DNA of 64,000 nucleotides from Xestospongia muta (GCA_963693285.1 OY848930.1:2232001-2296000), one strand, 5' to 3'. Positions 1 through 18,860 are shown, counted from the first letter of the stretch. Notes: a model not told the origin generated them from the sequence alone. A program made the numbers and translations.

Positions 1-5273
<5,273 letters not shown>

Positions 5274-5459
5274 AGCTATCGTTATTGCAAAAATAGAGCT
5301 GACGCCCTAAGGAGTGGCTGGAGTCCTCAGGATATGAATAATTATTATTATTATTGGTAAACAACAGCTACTTTGATCTTACCAAAACGTATCATAACAT
5401 TGCCAATATGAATATTAATATAACTACAATGTTAACACTAATAATTAGATAGTATTTCT

Positions 5460-5699
5460 CTAGTGATACTTGCGCAGAGATTCGTGTTTTCGTAAATGTT
5501 TAAACTCAATCATATAGTTCAATAGAATGACCACACCCACACAGTGAAAGAAAGGAACAATACGAGCGTTCTTGCAAGTAACATACTTTGTTCTGTATGC
5601 ACTAACTGCTCTGCTAGTAGTGGCAGGTAGAGTACGAAAACTGAAATTACCACCTATCCAGCCGCCTAAGTTCCTCAACTTCACATCCCAAAACGACAT
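5460..5699 (-). CDS. ATP5MF: Mitochondrial F1Fo ATP synthase subunit f
   Basis: Small inner-membrane subunit of the Fo sector and peripheral stalk base. The 79-residue frame opens MSFWDVKLRNLGGWIGG and ends HLRKHESLRKYH; the family ends with a nearly identical KHLKHERLRKYH, and the N-terminal (V)KLxxLPxWI core is also recognisable. One hydrophobic segment (VGVVILLNYMIEF, about residues 52-64) fits the single membrane helix of the family, and the length is close to the animal protein. A strong acceptor (TTTGTTTGCAG) lies immediately before the ATG, so the start codon is the first three bases of this exon. A 5' untranslated exon with a GTATTC donor probably lies near 5840-5890. The gene lies between the cadherin and RhoGAP genes, all on the minus strand. 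Confidence 0.85.
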   Translation of the reverse strand: MSFWDVKLRNLGGWIGGNFSFRTLPATTSRAVSAYRTKYVTCKNARIVPFFHCVGVVILLNYMIEFKHLRKHESLRKYH

Positions 5700-5887
5700 C
5701 TGCAAACAAAACATTGGGTATTAATTAGAATGTAACATTTCAACGAAAGAACTTCAGAAAGAAGACTTTTTCCGATATGAAATCATTTATTAACTTTTAT
5801 TAGTAACTTATATAAATGAAAAGAAAGAAAAGTTTTGAATACCTCCGTTTCAATCTTTCACCAAGCTTCTTACAAAAATGCTAGAGT

Positions 5888-5910
5888 CTCACGTGAGCCG
5901 TTTATGACGT
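5888..5910. promoter_or_regulatory. Candidate promoter motifs upstream of the ATP synthase subunit f gene
   Basis: A perfect 10-base palindrome CTCACGTGAG (5888-5897, E-box core CACGTG) is followed by TGACGT (5905-5910, CRE half-site). The position fits the promoter or 5' UTR of the subunit f gene and the intergenic gap before the RhoGAP gene. Function is inferred from motif identity and position only. Confidence 0.35.
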
Positions 5911-6069
5911 TTCATAAGTTAATTATTAATAATATCTATTAAAATTATTATTCGAAGTAATAACTAATTTAATCTTGTCATAATAAAAAATAATACAGAA
6001 TGCAAATAAAAATCAAACAAACTTACACCAGAGAACCATCTATCATACACATTAAATGACATGAATTTG

Positions 6070-9000
6070 TCAACAAGTACTGTTAGTTCTAATATGCCTA
6101 ACAGAACTCAATATTTTATGCTGACGATAGGGACTAACAGGAGTGGAAGGAGAATAAGTACGTGGAGGTTCATCATAGGCTACTACATTAACTTCTAAAG
6201 CTTCATTAAGACTGTCACCACTAACAGAAATAGAATCATCTTCAAAATCGTCGTCTTCGCTATCGTCTAAAGCAAACTGTTGGAAAGTCTCATCGATGAG
6301 AGATTGTAACCCAGATATCCTCTCTTCAGAAGCCAACCTATAAAGAAAAGAACACTAATTATATAACAGAAACGAAAACGCTAGACTGAAATACTACAAG
6401 TTTTTCACTAAATATGCTTATTAAAACATTCAAGTCTTCAAGGATGAACACTATCTCTTTCAAACATAGATTATTAAAATTTATTTCTAAGTTCAAAATA
6501 CAAAATATATGTATTGAACTGCTTTATTCTTACCTGGCTCTTCGTTCCTGTTCATAGCGTGACTTCCACAGTCGACATTCTTTTCTCTTCTTTGCCAAAG
6601 CATCCTTTACAAGCTGTAATTGTCTTTCTAAAGACTCCATCTCTGTAAGCAATAACATCATGATACTATAATACACTATTTGTTTGAAGATACCTTTAGC
6701 AATGGAATTGACAAGTAGTTCAGGTGAACACGACTCTGATGTTGCAGATCTACTTCTGAGCGCTAGCTCTGAAAAGAGAAGTTTATCATGTTTAATGTAA
6801 ATATGAATGGTTCTATGATAAACTGTTAAACAGACACAAGCAAGGTAGTAGGTACTAGGTCATGACATGAAGTCAGTGCATTATTACAATTACACATACC
6901 CTCTTCAGAAGGAGTGGGAGAAGGTGATGGTTTTGTCAAGATTTCAGGTGAAGAAGTATCTATAGAAACATCAAACATTGCCATCATTGTACAACAACAG
7001 TTTTTGATATTAGATATAATATTATAGTGTATAACTTTACACAGCAAGGCACTTGTGACTGGGTCACACTCTTTAATACTATGTGATTAATAAAATATAT
7101 AAGTAATTCTATTATTTACTGTAAAGTTATTCCTTTATAAACAGCCCAAAAAGACATAGAGCATCAAAAGTGATATCATTAAAGCTATATCAACGACCAT
7201 AGTACACAAACAATTAATTAATCTGTGCTTTGGTCACCAAATGTATGCACTACTCTACTAACTCAGACTTTTGGCTGTGCCACTGGTCAAATTAATATTA
7301 AATTAATGTCTGTAGTCAAAAGAAATTACCTTACTCAAAGGATAATGGCTGTAAACATTTACTCATGGGTTAGAAAAGTGATCCATAACTACACTATAAT
7401 TACTGACAAATCAACTTACCATCTTCAGTGACAATTAGTTCAGCCTCAGCTAGGATACCAGGAACAATTCTCTCTCCATTAGAATTATAAGTATGGACAT
7501 TACCATCCTCTACCTGGGGATAGACAGGGGATATTATAACATTTGAAACACGTGTAAAGGTGGAATCTTCACGAGGAGCCAAGTTGGATGAACTAAATGA
7601 AAATGCATTGTTCTTCCTGGTTTGTCGAGGAGATTCTGTAAAGGAGATGGAAAGAGAGATTGGCCAGACAAATCAATTAAAAAAATAACTCACCTAGACC
7701 AGCAAAAAATTTTGTGGTAGATTTTGTCTTTTTCTTTCTGTCAGTTTCTCCAGGTGGTGAGAGAAACCTTGATGGTACAGAACCTACTCTGGAGCGATGG
7801 GACTTCATCGATTCTGAAGTTGATTTGATGAACAAGGAGCCTCCTCCTTTAGGGCTACCTTTAGTGAGTGTCACTAATTCAGCAAAACCAGTAGGTGTAA
7901 CAACACTGTACAAACAAAATAGAACTCTATATTATTAACATTACATTGTATACCTGAGTCTTTTAGGTGGCCGCTCATCTGCAGTATAAGGGAAGAACTC
8001 TTCATGCGAACGAATCAAAGTGCAAATAAAGTTGGCACTAACACTGGAAGACTCTATCAAATCTTGTGCCGTAGGTGTCTATAGAATATTCATGTATTTG
8101 TAAGTTGTTGTGTGATGTCTGTTTACCTCAGGTCTCATCAAATTAGGGCCAAACACAGTTGCCAAGTTAGCAGCATTCATTTTGTTCTTATCAGAATTAT
8201 CAGCAACCTCATGAAGAAATCGACTAGGAAAAGAATGACCAAAATCATGGTTATTACTACAGTCAATGTACACGTGTGTTGCTACCTGAGATATTTCAAC
8301 AAGTTATAGTTTGAAGTAGGAAGCTGTTTCAATACATCATTAATTGCTGCAACTCCTTCAGTTTTATTCCGATCATACACTACATTAAAAAAAATGAAAC
8401 ACAATAACAATTTAATTTATAAGTGCTTAGTCCAAGAAACTAGATTTGTTTACATTTGGTTGCTTTGAGTGCTATATAAAATAGGTTGTATGGTATGAGA
8501 GGCTGAGGAAGCTCTCGAAGATATAACTTCAGTAGTGAAGCAACAGTGTGAGCATCTTCTGAAGCTGGAACATCTAACTGACACCCTGTATAAAAACATT
8601 TTGGAGTCAAACTTTGTACAAAAACAATGTATTTTATCATGTCTGCTTTAAAGAGTCTTTATCATTGATTATATTAATTAAGTTACCATTGTCGTAGAGG
8701 TCTTTCAATGCTTGTACGCGACTGTTTTGACCAGGTAAACGAAATATGCCAGTCTCTTCCACACCTAATGTAAAAGACATCACAAAAAAGACAGCATTGT
8801 GATGAATAAATATTCAACACATAAGATACTGTACATGAACTTTTTAAAATTTTAATTGTCTAAGAGCTAGAAAGGTCAACAAATTAAAGAGAAGATACAT
8901 GAAATATGGCTATACTGTTACTGTAACAAATCAATAGGTAATATCAAAGCATTATTCATTACAGCTATTACTGCTACATGAAGTTCAGAATGATCACTTA

Positions 9001-9719
9001 TCTCTCTATACAAATGTATAGTCTATTTAGTTTGCCATTTAGAGATGTGTGTATGGTGTTACTACAACAGCTATGACTACAGCTAGTACCAGATGTGGGA
9101 TCAATTATAATACAATGTAATATGTTACTATTACTATCACTTTAAACTTTTTTCTATTACTATAATATCCCAAGCCACACATTACACCAGATAATGTTAC
9201 TAGATAATGTTACTTGATAAACTGGCATTTAAACACATTTGGCTTGTACGATCAATACAAACACAACAGATGAATCTGATAAGTCATTTTGTAATCTATA
9301 TTACAAAAATGTTTTGATTTCTAAATGACTGAGGAGTTGATAAGGACATGAATGTACAATGCATTACTCAATTATCATTACTAACAGTATTTATTGTAAT
9401 ATCTACTATTACTATAATTATTACTACGACTTCTGCATGGTATGTACTGACTGTTGACTAACAATATCTATAAATGAGTTATCAACAGTATGCCTGTATT
9501 AAAATCTAAGCAGAATTACAATGTGACTTATTGTCTAATACTATGCAAGAAAACCTAATTCTAAATAAGGGACAGATTGAAAACTGACAGTAACTTCAAA
9601 CAACTGATAAAATAAATTGATCTAACTTTACTCCACATACCTTGTACTTAAACTCAATTAAAGTGTGACACCTGCGTACACATTGTATACACATGCATAC
9701 CATACACACACACACACAA

Positions 9720-9756
<37 letters not shown>

Positions 9757-11443
9757 AGCACATGCACACTCACCATGCTCACGAATAAATTTAGCACAGC
9801 GATGTACAAGGATTGGTACATAACTTCCTCCAAGTCGAGCTTCAACAGCCATTGTCTCATCAAGATCTCTACCAAACATACCACCTCCATAGGGCTACAG
9901 AAATAACACCATCATTGGATATAAACATAAAAAAACATTAGTCTAACAATCCCTTTCATTTACATGGAGTCTAGTTATCATTTCATTTGTATCACTTACT
10001 TCATGCAGAACTCGTTTTATGGTAGCTACCCAACTGTCTGCTTCATCTGCTGACTCAGCACTGATCAAATAACTGTCATGAGTTGAAGTAATGAAATTAC
10101 GACCATTACCAGCTAAGAGATAAATAAGATTTAAAAATTGATGCTACTACGAGTATAGAGCAGAGTATTATATTACATACACAGTGAAGGTTAAGAATGA
10201 TAAACATCCTTCAAATATACTACTGTACTAGAAAAAATGAGCTTTCCTTGTTGGCTCAGTTGACAACAGAGTAAATTGTTCACTTAATTTATTAATTATA
10301 AATTATGCTATCAATGACATTTACTGCAAACATGATATTAATGAGCAAATACTTGAAGTGTAACACAGTCCTTGTTAAATTGTTTCATTTACTTACCAAC
10401 TATTTCAAATTTAAATGAGTTAGGTTGTCGAGAGTCATCTTGATGTCTGATTACATCATTGCCAGCTAATGGAATTGTTCCAGTAGGACGAGAGTCCTGA
10501 AAAAAAGTGAGATGGTAGTCATACAATGCATCACCAGGATGTTATTTGAGCCTTATGGTCAAGGTGTATTATAGGCCTTGCCTTCATCTGTGAGGCTTCA
10601 TAGACTTAAATGGTAATAATATTATAGGGTGGTTACTACAGGGGCGTTTACTTGTTACACATTAAGTTGTGATTCAATTCAACCCACAATGTGGATCATA
10701 GTAGTCTATTGGCATTGACCATAAATATATGAACTAATGGAAATGTACATGAATAAAAGTAATTTGTTTTAAGAAGGATACCTTATATGGTATGATGTGT
10801 TTGCATACACATTCCATCAGTAACTATACTTAACTGTTAAGCAGCTAAACCTACACATTGAACATAAGTGCTGCCTTATATGGTGGCTTTGATATGAAAG
10901 CAGATAGTGTATTTAACAGCTAATTCACAATCAACAATTTAGAAGCTGTAGTGTACTACAATGGTTTTCAACTTTAACATTGTTTTCTCATTGGTAAGCT
11001 ACTTTAGCAATGTTTTCTCATTGGTAGCTACTTTAACAATGTTTTCTCATTGCTAGCTACTTTAACAATGTTTTCTCATTGCTAGCTAAGTTAACAATTA
11101 GTATAGACTGCTGTTAGTTAATGCAACTGTAAACAAATGACAGTTGTTATAGTTATAGTTAGTTGTTATATTATATATTATAATAAACTGGTGTTGATGA
11201 AACGAAATGCAATTACAACAAAACACAATATATGTTTATTAAAGTTCCCTTGTCCTAACTAAACTGACAATGAATAAAATGAAAACAAAGAAGTTTGTTC
11301 ATAAAATAGGTTAGCTAGCTATCTATAGTTGTTACCTGAGGACTTTTGTAATAGAAAAGCAAATCTCCTGTCAATACAAACCATCTTTTATGCCATGTCT
11401 GTATACGACCACCTCTTTTATGAAGCCATCCTGTCTTCTGTGA
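6070..11443 (-). CDS. PH-RhoGAP-coiled-coil protein, ARHGAP22/24/25-like (first exon(s) missing)
   Basis: GTPase-activating protein for Rho/Rac-family GTPases. Exon 11336-11443 starts a PH domain ([10 protein letters not shown]...TWHKRWFVL), continued by 10397-10496 and 10000-10112 (ending [13 protein letters not shown]). Exons 9774-9894, 8687-8764, 8454-8585, about 8288-8381 and 8128-8224 hold the RhoGAP domain: [13 protein letters not shown], then GIFRLPG with the arginine finger, then [11 protein letters not shown] and [13 protein letters not shown]. Further exons near 7955-8079, 7694-7906, 7424-7636, 6898-6960, 6694-6770 and 6539-6641 encode a Ser/Pro-rich linker and a heptad-like segment ([17 protein letters not shown]). 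The last exon, 6070-6340, ends RTNSTC-TGA after an acidic stretch. PH-GAP-coiled-coil order is diagnostic of the ARHGAP22/24/25 (FilGAP) group. The first five junctions keep frame. The first coding exon lacks an ATG, so at least one upstream exon in 11.5-15.6 kb is unlocated. Confidence 0.88.
9702..9755. repeat. (CA)n microsatellite
   Basis: Imperfect CA repeat just downstream, on the sense strand, of the donor of the RhoGAP exon 9774-9894. It sits at the start of a roughly 1-kb intron (8765-9773) that otherwise shows nothing recognisable. Confidence 0.9.
10972..11096. repeat. Four tandem copies of a roughly 29-bp unit
   Basis: The unit AATGTTTTCTCATTG plus a short GCTACTTTAAC linker is repeated four times within the RhoGAP intron between exons 10397-10496 and 11336-11443. 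Confidence 0.85.
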
Positions 11444-12299
11444 CTAAAGAAAGAATAAACAGTCAAATATATTGTGTTTGTAAAACTTATATCACATAAT
11501 AGACTAAAGTTTAAGAGAATTAGTGACCACAAAATATAGGTTCAAAAGCAGATTCCCCTAGTGGCTTCATATTGTCAAACAAGTGGGTATTGCCCTTTCA
11601 AAATAAGATCTCTTGTCTATTACATACAAATATCAGTGTTTCAATAAGGCACTGTCAATAATTAGCCTCTTCATTGATTTCTGTTTAAAAGAAGCTATTC
11701 ATATCTAATATAATTAGCACAAGATAATTGGTCAAAGCAATTATATTAATTAGTCCAGCAACGTGTGGTTATACTCAATATAGATATGATCATTACTTAG
11801 GAATCTCATTGCAATACCATCTCTATGTTCTACCAGCGAGATTGCTACAGACATACAGACAGCAAAAGCTAGACTACATGACTATAATAGACAAATTCTA
11901 TTCTAAACAAAATAATTTAGTAAGAACTAATCATGTAAAAGGTGGGCATTAATTAAGGCTGTTGTAAAGCATATGACAAAATACTAATACTAGTCATTTG
12001 AATTGTCATTGCTTCTATTTAAAACATGTGTCATGCACAATAATGCCAAAAAGCTGTCCATTACATATATGGTTTATTGAATTAGTACCAGTATGTCAAC
12101 TCCCCAAATATAAATGCATCAAAGTGTTACCAAGTGCATTCTTAGTGTATTGGCTTGTGAACTAAGATAATTTATAGTCTTGGCTGACCAGACTTGGTTC
12201 TTCAGCCAACTGAATACAACATTTACATCAGTGTAATCCAATGTTAATGATTACATTTATTTTGACAGCAAATTCCAAGGGCACTCATGTTCTCCTGGC

Positions 12300-12600
12300 A
12301 TAATCTGTTTTTATAAGAAATTTCGAAGATATTTTCAGCCAAACGTGGTTCCTTTGCCAACTGAATAAAATCTATATTCCAAGTCATGTTCTCCTACTTA
12401 CACTATCATAATCTGTTTTTATAAGAAATTTCGAAGATATTTTTCAGCCAAACGTGGTTCCTTTGCCAACTGAATAAAATCTATATTCCAAGTCATGTTC
12501 TCCTACTTACACTATCATAATCTGTTTTTATAAGAAATTTCTAAGATATTTTTCAGCCAAACGTGGTTCCTTTGCCAACTGAATAAATCTATACTCCAGT
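12300..12600. repeat. Three tandem copies of a roughly 108-bp unit
   Basis: CTGTTTTTATAAGAAATTTC recurs at 12305, 12413 and 12522 (periods 108 and 109), each followed by the same CAGCCAAACGTGGTTCC block. A more diverged trace precedes the array near 12185-12240. Confidence 0.9.
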
Positions 12601-12689
12601 GTTCTAGGAAAAGATTCTGGCAATGTTACTAGTTCATATGAGTTGTGGTTACTGTTAGCCAAAGTCTAACAATCTTTTGATGAAACTGA

Positions 12690-12743
<54 letters not shown>
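12690..12743. repeat. (TA)n microsatellite
   Basis: TA dinucleotide run with two CA interruptions. Confidence 0.95.
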
Positions 12744-12745
<2 letters not shown>

Positions 12746-15666
12746 TTAATATAGTTAACAACCACAATATGCATGCAAAATTAATGAATTGGTTCCTATC
12801 CCTTCTGTCATTTCTATTATAAAGAATTCAGTAATCTATTACTAGACTGGTCTACATAAACTCTTCCTTTATCTCTTGTACAAATGTACATCATTCAACA
12901 AACAGTATCACTATATAACACTACAGAATGGCTCACCAATCAAAAAAAGTAGCTAGGTCTATATAGCGTGTGTAATAATGACTAATCAACAGTCATAGAA
13001 GTTCTTTTTTGCCTCAGTAACATTGAATCTCATTTTGATACACATTAACATTTTGATATATAGAAGTTTTAGGAGTTAATATTTCAGGAGTTGACATTAT
13101 GGACCTAACCTGGTTTATCTGATGAATACTTAAATGAATCTATCAACATTGGCCACAGTATGAATTTATGAATTCAATTTGGACGCCAAGTTGTCTAACA
13201 TAAGATTTAACTAGACAGTGTTAACAAATATTGATTCCATGAAAATGAAAACGTATCATATAGTTTTAACTCATAAGAAGACAATAGTTTGGTCATTTTT
13301 TCACTATTATATACAGAGTGGCTTAGTTCAGTTGCAAGATTTAATAGGGGTGGTTATGCTATATCATATACATGTACCTTATATACCAAACCTTGACCCT
13401 CTACATTCTAAAATGTATTCTCCAATATAAATAGTAAAAGCACCAAATTATGAACAGGTGTCCTGAATGTGGTAATAATCACCTCCTATTAATCACCACC
13501 TATACAGGTGCAGTAAGTGTGTGTTTATAAATTAAATGTAAACCAAAGGGTAATGATGCAACTGGTGAACAAATTGTTGCTGAATTCTTGTGCACTGAGG
13601 GATACAGTACATATCTACACTCACAGATCACATAGAACAATAAAGGATTCCTTGCATGTGCCCAAAACTTCTCTTATATCAACCATACTCACAAAAACAA
13701 CCATGTAAGCCTTTGACTGTCTATCATGAGTGGTGAGTCTAGTAATATTATTATCAAATAGTTACTATTAACGCATGAATGGCAAAGTGGACAGGAAGCT
13801 ATGGATTAGCCATTTAAAAGGAATGCACAAAATGAAGCTATTCATAGTTACAACAATTTTTACTTTTAAATTTTTATATATAATAAACTAAGTAAGATAA
13901 AGTAAGAATACTTGTAATAAGGCTGTGGCCAGACTTTGAGGGTGATCAAAATATACAAAATAGACATCACCAAATAATTTACTGATTAACTACATGTAGT
14001 CAAGTTGTAAAAAATGTAAACATCATGTCATGTCACATTAACAGCATGGTCACATCAGTACAAGATGATCAATCATAACACATGTCTGCCATTGATACAA
14101 GTCCATAATACATAGATGACACTTCAGAAAAACTAAACAGCCATTAATCCTTTAGTCAAGGACATGACAAGGATATGACAAGCTTAGCTAGGGAACTGCT
14201 GTGCTCAACTAATTTAAATTACTAGCTGTCATTACAAAAGGAGATTTCTACCTTTGAACTGTTACTCAATAACCATCAAATTACGCCTAGTAAAATCACG
14301 TTGTTATAACTTACATGAATGTTCCGTATGCAGCTCTGCATATTTCATGTAACTGCTATAGGCTGGGATCACTTGCTGTGTCTCGTGTCAACAGTTATCA
14401 GTGGATGCTACATTACATCGTATGCTTAAATGCAGTAATGTTGTCAACAGTACATCGTGACGCCCATTAATTAGGTTAATTGTATTTCCAGGAACTGACG
14501 TCTTGTATGATGTCACAGGTTATTATTATTCATTAATAATTATGATATTCATAAACACAGATAAATACTGATACATGTATTTATTCTGGCAAAATTTTCA
14601 TGGGAAGCTTATCTCATAATTATATTTAGCCCTACTTGTGTCTTTTTTTGCCTGTATTCTAGTACTTTATATTATCAATGCAAACACGTCCATTATAGTT
14701 AAGGTTTGCAAAGCTAGTGTTTAGAGAGTTGGTACAAGTCCTTACTATTTTAATGTTTAGGGTTAGGTATACTTCACAATAAAGTGTTAGAGTGAGACCT
14801 CTAGGTGCAATCAACATTTGAACTACACATCACAGGCAGGAATTTTGTTTGGAAGGCAATACTTCCTCTGCTTATATAATTATGGCTTGTTCTATTCATC
14901 TATGCACTCAGCAAATGTGTACTGACATTCATTGTGTCTTTCATACAAGATAAAGTGATTGTGTAGGATGTTGTTGCTATTGATCCATCCACTGACAATG
15001 TCACCAAACTTGTCAAGCCTTGTCATGTGCAGTCTGACTCACTGACTGGTGGATATGTGGTTTCAACCTTCATTTACACAGTGGAATTATGATCCAGATC
15101 TTAAATTGTTGTATGGTACTACCTGAACAGCAGATCTAGAGAGAGATCAAGGGAGTCAGGTAACAAATGTTCCATAGGATCTATTGTTTGGAATAGCATA
15201 TACAGGATGAGTGAATTAGGATTCAAAGTCCCAAGGAATGCTCCCTGGTCCATGAGCTTTAAAGTGACTAGTAATGTATGTAGCCAGAATTCTTTTCCAA
15301 CTGGAGTACTCTAAAAACATTTCCTTGATTGTCTGAGAAAATGCACCATAATAACATATTCATTGACTTTTCCTGTCACCACAGCAGCAAAATATGTAAA
15401 ACTTCTTCATAATATACAATTCACAATGGTTTCTATAAACTTCCAGAGTATGTTTGTAGTCTTTGTTATTAAGTACTCTCCCTTGTTCATATGTAATTTA
15501 ATTTGAGACAAATTTAGCAAAGTGGTCACCAGTACTGTACAAATATACATGTACTATCTACAGCACAAGATATCAAGTAATTTTAAAATTAATATTAAAA
15601 TTCTGTATAATAATTATTACTTTGTGGTATACACCCACTCGCAAATTAAACACGTGAAGATCAATA

Positions 15667-18104
15667 ATGACTGATGGTGACAAGAAGCAGCTAGACAATG
15701 TTCAACACTCAGTACTGAAAGACCACCCACTAGATGAAGATGACCTATCACATATGGAAGTGATAGTAAAAGTGCAAGAACATATAAAAAGCTTACTGAA
15801 AGATCCATTCTTATCTGATCTTCCATCTGAAGTGTCATTAGACAAAGTTCAGTCTCAACTGGCTTTAGAAGAAGGACGTGCTATAACTGTAAATATTCGA
15901 CGTTATGATGATATTATTATACGTAAGTTCATGAAGATAAATTTGTTGTTGTTAGGAACCAAATTTTCATAATAAAATGATGACACTTATTGATAACAAA
16001 TGTCATACTTTACTGTAAACTAAGTAATGGGTCTTCCATAGTTTATGGTTTGGGTATTAACATGTTAGATTTTGTTATCAGTAGATCTGGCGCAGCAATT
16101 GGTCTTTATAATAATGACAATATTAATAACATATATTTTGATGTGCCTGATGATATGCCATGTTGTGTGGCAAAATATATCGTCTACATTTATGCTATTA
16201 TAACTGACTTGTAACTTAGCTCTAGATTGTATCATGTGATAAAGAAGGCAATACATTTTATCTGACCCATTTTGTCATTGAAATTTATAATCTTTCATAT
16301 TTTAGCTGTTATTGTACTACAAGGAGCTACTGTTAATGATTTAATTATAGCTTTTCAGAAGGAGATGATTAGGAGGTGTACTAATGAGGGTAAAACAACT
16401 TATATTAGCTGGTAAGTACAGATAATGACATAATTGACTATCATACAATAGTCAGACACTAATCTCACATTACAATAGGGATTTGATTAAATTTATTGTA
16501 ACTCATGACGTTGATATACTTTATATTGCAGGCGTTACGTGTGGAGAACGTATTGGTTACTATATCAACAACAGAAGTTGCGCAATAGAGATGCTAAATT
16601 AACAAGGTACAAAGTGGTATATACATGTGTAAACATAAATGTTAGATTGTTCAGTATTATACACAACCATCAATTAGATTAGTGGACCAATGTTATGCAC
16701 TTCCTTATTCTTGACATTTTATAATGTTACTATTGTCTTTAAATGTGGCTTTAAACAATGTTAATTTACTATAATTACTAGAATTATTAGTAAATTATGA
16801 TATGAAAGTTTGTGATATTCTTAATTTTAGTTCTATTCGTCTGTACTGTAAATTTGGAAATATTGGCAAGGCAGTTAATTTGGCAATTTGGCAAATGTAA
16901 GTAAATTTGCCAAATTAGACTTTCCAATGATATTTTTTATGTTAACTATGCCCATAAAAGAACAAGAGCAGGTTACATGTTGCTTGTGTTTAATATATTA
17001 CTACAAGACATCAACAATGACTGCTACTATGAGAGTGTCATAACTAAAGCTGCCATCATACCTTGAATGTGCTTTGAAATGATGATAACATAATTATTAG
17101 AGGTAAATTGACTAATAAAGTTACTGCAGTTATTAATGCTTACGAATAGAGACAAGCAAAGATGGATTTTAAGTCCCTATAAAGCTGTGTCATAAGCCTA
17201 AAAGTTTATGGATATACAATTCTTTAGATATTTGCTCAGTTTAAGGACCACACCCACTGTATTTCCCCAATTTGTCAAATTAAAAACTTCCTAATTTCAT
17301 CAAATTAAATGCTCACAATAATTCACACTATACAGTGTTTTCAACAAGCTAGCCAGACTGTTCAAGATTAGTTTTGGACCATATGGTATCATGGTATGTT
17401 GTGTTCATTTCATATTATTATATAATGTGAAGTAATGGATAAAAGTAACCCATAATTTGTAAGCAATGATGCAGTTACAAGCAATGAATTTAATTTACTC
17501 TTATCACAAACACTTTCTGTTGGGCATGGCTATTTAAAACTAGGGTCACAGACATAGTCTACAGACAGAGAGTATACAGGCCTTATTCCAGAAATAAAAT
17601 GGGCATTACCTGATATGATAATAATGGAAAGCAAAATCAGGCAAGTATCTTCTCAATTGACTTAAGGTTTTGGTCCCAAAAATTAAGTCATGTGACTATT
17701 TCATTCTTATGTCCATGCCCTTTAAGTCAAGACAAGACCTTTGAACATCATTTTAGCCTCTTTTAACCTCTTTTCAATTTCCAATCTTTAACATCAACAA
17801 GGATGTAATCTCTTGCAACAATGTTAATACTTTTTTACTATTGATACAGTCTTAGGAGTCGGGACCATTATAATATTGTTATAATAATTGTTATACTGTA
17901 GACAGTCACACACTGTAAATTCTGTACATAAGCTGTAAATTCTGTTTTAACTCTCTATTTTACAGTTATGGTATTAGTAATAATGATGAACTCACTTTTG
18001 TAAAAAGGCTAAAGAATGAAGAATATCCTTCAACAAGAAAACAGCAGTATCAAAGTCAAGGAAGAGGAAGAAAAATGACAAGAAGTATGTTATTAACTCA
18101 TTGA
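15667..18104 (+). CDS. SNRNP25: U11/U12 small nuclear ribonucleoprotein 25 kDa protein
   Basis: Component of the U11/U12 di-snRNP, which recognises U12-type introns in the nucleus. Four exons, 15667-15922, 16306-16411, 16532-16606 and 17966-18104, join in frame (576 nt, 191 residues). Each boundary is GT-AG, for example ATAC/GTAAGT and TTTTAG/CTGTT. Family marks: DPFLSDLP and SQLALEEGRAITV in exon 1, PVIVLQGATVNDL then ISW in exon 2, RYVWRTYWLLY in exon 3, and YGISNNDELTFVKRL in exon 4, matching the ubiquitin-like domain and the conserved SWxYVWRTY signature. The product is longer than the human protein (about 132 residues) because of an N-terminal extension and a basic C-terminal tail (GRGRKMTRSM). 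An AATAAA at 18184 lies 80 bases past the stop. Exon 4 with its 3' UTR has a second, broken copy at 37.3-37.8 kb. Confidence 0.92.
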
Positions 18105-18824
18105 ACAGAAATATAACTGATAAAAGAAGTAACAAAAATCTGTAAGGCCAAATCTCCAAATTTAAACCCACACTGCCAAAACAAATAAAGAATTATTTTG
18201 CTATTAAGCATAATTATGATTTTTAGCAATGAAAGACATCAAAATATATAATGTAGTGAATGTTATCATAGTATATAATTTTAAGAGGAATTTGAACATG
18301 GACATGACTGGTATGATGGACAGAGCCATTTGTCTATAATTAATAAGTATACTCTACATCTTTAACTTGACTCAACATCACCAGATTCAAGGACAATATC
18401 ATCCTCAATACAGATGTATTCTGGTCACTGTAACCAATTATTAACCATAGATAATAGAGGGAGTGGATTGGAAACACAATACAAATTTTCAGTTGAAGGC
18501 GTAACACGGGACACACCCTTGTAATAGAATGGTGACTTGAGTGAAGATGACTGCCGTTATAGTCAGAGAAGGTTATTCGTTAATTTTAACTTTTTTGTTC
18601 AATACTGGTCCATTCATGCGCAAACTATACACTTGTATTTATGAGAATAAAATTATAGCCATTCTATATTAATAGTATTACAGCATCCTGGTATCACCAA
18701 CACAGCTAGCAATTGCTATGCTACTAGTGTCCTCCAGTGTCTGCTGAATCACCTTATTTTTAGACTTCCTGCAATCAACCAGCAAACATACATGTTATGA
18801 ATGTACAAAGTTAGGTATTATATA

Positions 18825-18830
<6 letters not shown>
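18105..18830. other. 3' UTR and intergenic stretch after SNRNP25
   Basis: No coding signal seen. The portion up to about 18436 is duplicated at 37480-37808, so it travelled with SNRNP25 exon 4. Confidence 0.6.

Positions 18831-18860
<30 letters not shown>

Larger units (their letters stand above)
11444..15666. other. Long non-coding stretch between RhoGAP exon and SNRNP25
   Basis: About 4.2 kb with no convincing coding exon on either strand. It should contain the missing 5' exon(s) and promoter of the RhoGAP gene (minus) and, at its right end, the promoter of SNRNP25 (plus), so the two genes are arranged head to head. The relatively GC-richer patch 14280-14480 has a minus-strand ATG followed by a GTAAGT donor near 14313, but its phase does not join to the next known exon. 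Tandem repeats at 12.3-12.74 kb are listed separately. Confidence 0.6.

Noticed and set aside
9654..9890. Alternative long frame over the RhoGAP exon and (CA)n intron
   Set aside because: It is intron read-through past the GTGAGT donor at 9773; the exon itself is included in the RhoGAP gene.
10765..10790. Minus-strand GTATCCTT, resembling a U12-type 5' splice site
   Set aside because: It lies inside an intron bounded by normal U2 sites, with no exon beside it; such an 8-mer is expected by chance in 64 kb.
14313..14350. Candidate first exon of the RhoGAP gene (ATG followed by GTAAGT donor)
   Set aside because: Its phase does not fit the PH-domain exon at 11443, so it cannot be joined directly; it could only be an untranslated or intermediate exon.
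15617..15838. Minus-strand open frame across the SNRNP25 start
   Set aside because: Antisense shadow of SNRNP25 exon 1.
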